A DNA stretch of 64,000 nt, taken from assembly GCA_003240775.1 (NCBI GenBank), contig QFNI01000018.1, forward strand, positions 28,294-92,293, given 5' to 3'. The translations under genes and the position numbers were made by a program. Positions 62,174 to 64,000 of this stretch are shown here, one piece after another. This stretch comes from Mesorhizobium amorphae. Its GTDB lineage: Bacteria > Pseudomonadota > Alphaproteobacteria > Rhizobiales > Rhizobiaceae. The notes beneath the pieces are model-generated. The model saw nothing but the letters and a program-made list of their open reading frames with translations. It was not told the DNA's origin and made no database searches. Numbering within the stretch: the first letter of the stretch is position 1; each line of letters begins with the position of its first letter.

Positions 62174-63568
62174 GTGCGTCAGGCGTTGGCCGGTCTTGCT
62201 CCAAAGACCTTCTTCCGAACCGTTCTCTCCACCATCCCCACGCTGCTCGTCGCCTCAGCGATCGGGATCGGCGCCGCACAGGCGGCAGCCAAGCCGAAAT
62301 CCTTTGCGGCAGGCAAATATGCGGCCATCGTGGTGGACGCGAACACGGGCAAGACGCTCTTCCAGGTGAATGCCGACAACGAGCGCTTTCCCGCCTCGCT
62401 GACCAAGATGATGACGCTCTACATGGTCTTCGAGGCCATGGAGGCAGGGCGCATCACCAAGGAAACCCGCGTGCCCTTCTCGGCGCAGGCGGCCTCGCGC
62501 CCGCCCACCAAGATCGGCGTGCGCGCGGGCGGCTCCGTCAGCGTGGAAGCGGCGATCCTCTCGCTCGTCACCAAATCCGCCAACGACGCGGCAGCCGCGC
62601 TCGGCGAGTTGCTCGGCGGCTCGGAAGCGCGCTTCGCCGGCATGATGACGCAGAAGGCACGCCGGCTCGGCATGTCGTCGACTGTGTTCCAGAACGCCTC
62701 TGGCCTGCCCAACCCCAACCAGCACACCACCGCGCGCGACATGGCCACGCTCGGCTTGGCGCTCCGCGCGCATTTCCCGCAATATTACGACTACTTCTCC
62801 ACGCGCTCGTTCACGCTGGGCAAGCAGCGCATGGCGAACCACAACCGCCTGCTCGGCCGCGTGAAGGGCGTGGACGGCATCAAGACGGGCTATGTGAACG
62901 CCTCGGGCTTCAACCTCGTCTCCTCAGTGGTGGACGGCAACCGCCGTGTAGTGGCGGTGGTGATGGGCGGCTCCTCGGGCCGCGCGCGCGACGACCACAT
63001 GGCCGACCTCTTGGCCGAATTCATGCCGAAGGCTTCGACGCGCGGCGGGCCGCTCGTCGCGTCGGCCACCAAGTCGCCACTCAAGGCGCTGGCCGAGGCC
63101 GTGCTGCCGCGCCATGACGCGCCGACCCCGCAGCTTCGCGACGACGTGGAGATGGTGGTGGCCGAAGCCGAGACGGTGGCTGCCGAGCCCGCGCCCAAGA
63201 GCACGACCAAGACGGCCCGGATCACCCGCGAGCAGGCCTATGCGACGCCCGAGCCGGCGACCCGTGCGGCGCGCGCGGCAGCAGCCGTGATCGACCCGAT
63301 CGAAACGGCATCCGTGCCTTCCTCCGGCTGGGCCGTGCAGGTTGCCTCCTCGCCCAGCAAGTCGGAGGCACAGGCCTTTCTCGACAGCACGAGCGCCAAG
63401 GCCGGCAACATCCTCGCTTCCGCCTCGCCCTTCACCGTCGCCTTCAAGAAGGACGGCGTCACCTACTACCGCGCACGCTTCGGCGGCTTCGCTTCCAAGA
63501 CGGCCGCATGGGATGCCTGCGGCGCGCTCAAGAAGCGCAAGGTCTCCTGCTACGCCGTCGAGCAGTAG
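62174..63568 (+). CDS. D-alanyl-D-alanine carboxypeptidase with C-terminal SPOR domain (peptidase S11)
   Basis: This penicillin-binding protein trims D-Ala from peptidoglycan. From a GTG at 62174 (ribosome site AGAAAAGGG 9 bp upstream) the protein has 464 residues: a signal peptide (about 1-38), the S11 domain with SLTK, SAN and KTG motifs, a long Ala/Pro/Glu linker, and a SPOR domain in the last 80 residues (SGWAVQVASSPSKSEAQAF onward). SPOR domains bind denuded glycan at division sites, so this copy may act at the septum, unlike the lipoprotein paralogue at 8716-9633. An upstream TTG is possible but less likely. It is divergent from clpS. Confidence 0.92.
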   Translation: MRQALAGLAPKTFFRTVLSTIPTLLVASAIGIGAAQAAAKPKSFAAGKYAAIVVDANTGKTLFQVNADNERFPASLTKMMTLYMVFEAMEAGRITKETRVPFSAQAASRPPTKIGVRAGGSVSVEAAILSLVTKSANDAAAALGELLGGSEARFAGMMTQKARRLGMSSTVFQNASGLPNPNQHTTARDMATLGLALRAHFPQYYDYFSTRSFTLGKQRMANHNRLLGRVKGVDGIKTGYVNASGFNLVSSVVDGNRRVVAVVMGGSSGRARDDHMADLLAEFMPKASTRGGPLVASATKSPLKALAEAVLPRHDAPTPQLRDDVEMVVAEAETVAAEPAPKSTTKTARITREQAYATPEPATRAARAAAAVIDPIETASVPSSGWAVQVASSPSKSEAQAFLDSTSAKAGNILASASPFTVAFKKDGVTYYRARFGGFASKTAAWDACGALKKRKVSCYAVEQ

Positions 63569-63616
63569 ACGCCCCGTTTCCAGCACATCCCCAATTTGTC
63601 TCGCGTTCGAAGGGAT

Positions 63617-64000
63617 TCAGTCGTGATCGGAGAGAAGAACGTCCTTGGCTTCGTTGATAAGCGCAGCCAGAACAGGAGCGTCGCCGAGCCTGGGGTGCAG
63701 GCGCTTCAAGAGGCGGCGATGCGCCTGGCGGATGTCCGCGGCGGGAGCTCCCGTTTCAAGACCAAGGACTTGGTAGGCCTCCTGCTTGCTCATGGCGCGC
63801 GGACTTGGCGTGCCTCGCTCCCCCCCGCCGTCGTCCGCCTTCGCGTGTTCTCGCCAAGTGGGAAAGCGGCTCTGCAGGTACGCATCCAGTAGCTGGCGCG
63901 ATTCGCGATCGCCGCCCACTTCCTCGCGGAGCTCGATCAGTTCCGCGAGGCTCAACCCCGCCAGGACCCGGTCGGTGAAATGACCCGCCAGCACGAGCCC
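63617..64000 (-). CDS. J-domain protein (N-terminal part beyond the window), HPD motif altered
   Basis: The frame is open to the right edge and reads as the C-terminal 127 residues of a rhizobial J-domain membrane protein of about 230 residues. A segment LAELIELREEVGGDRESRQLLDAYL (read in segments) and FPTWREH precedes a C-terminal J-domain: SKQEAYQVLGLETGAPAADIRQAHRRLLKRLHP (read in segments), then NEAKDVLL. The HPD tripeptide needed to stimulate Hsp70 reads HPR (CAC CCC AGG on the coding strand). The N-terminal membrane part of homologues is not visible. It faces the SPOR-domain carboxypeptidase gene tail to tail, 48 bp away. Confidence 0.85.
   Translation of the reverse strand, partial: GLVLAGHFTDRVLAGLSLAELIELREEVGGDRESRQLLDAYLQSRFPTWREHAKADDGGGERGTPSPRAMSKQEAYQVLGLETGAPAADIRQAHRRLLKRLHPRLGDAPVLAALINEAKDVLLSDHD

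Overview
The window is about 64 kb of GC-rich chromosomal DNA from an alphaproteobacterium. It most likely belongs to Hyphomicrobiales (Rhizobiales), near the Mesorhizobium/Aquamicrobium/Nitratireductor type. The placement is inferred from gene content and order: tpiA-secG-pyrG-kdsA-eno-pdhABC-lpd-lipA, dusB-ntrBCYX-hfq-hflX-mazG, an ispDF fusion, lpxI rather than lpxH, EipB, and a pyruvate dehydrogenase beta subunit with its own lipoyl domain. Coding density is very high. I see no rRNA, tRNA, CRISPR array, insertion sequence or prophage.

Layout. (1) 1-4.1 kb, minus strand: ppiD-trpD-trpC-moaC, with moaC cut by the left edge. (2) 4.2-21.5 kb, mostly plus: tpiA, secG, an L,D-transpeptidase, pyrG, a decayed alpha/beta-hydrolase gene and a lipoprotein D,D-carboxypeptidase (both minus), kdsA, a PRC-barrel gene, eno, an ftsB-like gene, then pdhA-pdhB-[Uma2 nuclease-like gene]-pdhC-GDSL hydrolase-lpdA, a small membrane protein, lipA and coq10. 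(3) 21.4-34.2 kb: cinA and ispDF (minus), then dusB-ntrB-ntrC-ntrY-ntrX-dat-hfq-hflX (plus) and mazG (minus). (4) 34.2-34.7 kb: the largest gene-free gap, holding a strong candidate dif site (XerC/XerD chromosome dimer resolution). (5) 34.7-54 kb, mostly minus: lexA, comEC, the plus-strand pair gltX-gltA, then the envelope and translation block lpxB-lpxI-lpxA-fabZ-lpxD-bamA-rseP-cdsA-uppS-frr-pyrH-tsf-rpsB. (6) 54-64 kb: eipB, ridA, a glycerophosphodiesterase, a FemAB/GNAT-like gene, a HIT protein, azlCD, clpA-clpS, a second D,D-carboxypeptidase with a SPOR domain, and the end of a J-domain gene cut by the right edge.

How the parts fit. The genes serve central metabolism (triose phosphate isomerase, enolase, pyruvate dehydrogenase, citrate synthase), lipoate synthesis for that dehydrogenase, nitrogen regulation (NtrBC, NtrYX, Hfq), the early steps of lipid A synthesis with outer-membrane protein assembly, and ribosome or translation factors. 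Nothing here is a clear accessory defence or biosynthetic island.

Most notable points: the dif-like site with gene direction switching around it; a glutamyl-tRNA synthetase that appears to lack about 41 internal residues in frame; a hydrolase gene reduced to three fragments; a DUF820/Uma2 gene sitting inside the pyruvate dehydrogenase operon; and a J-domain whose HPD motif reads HPR.
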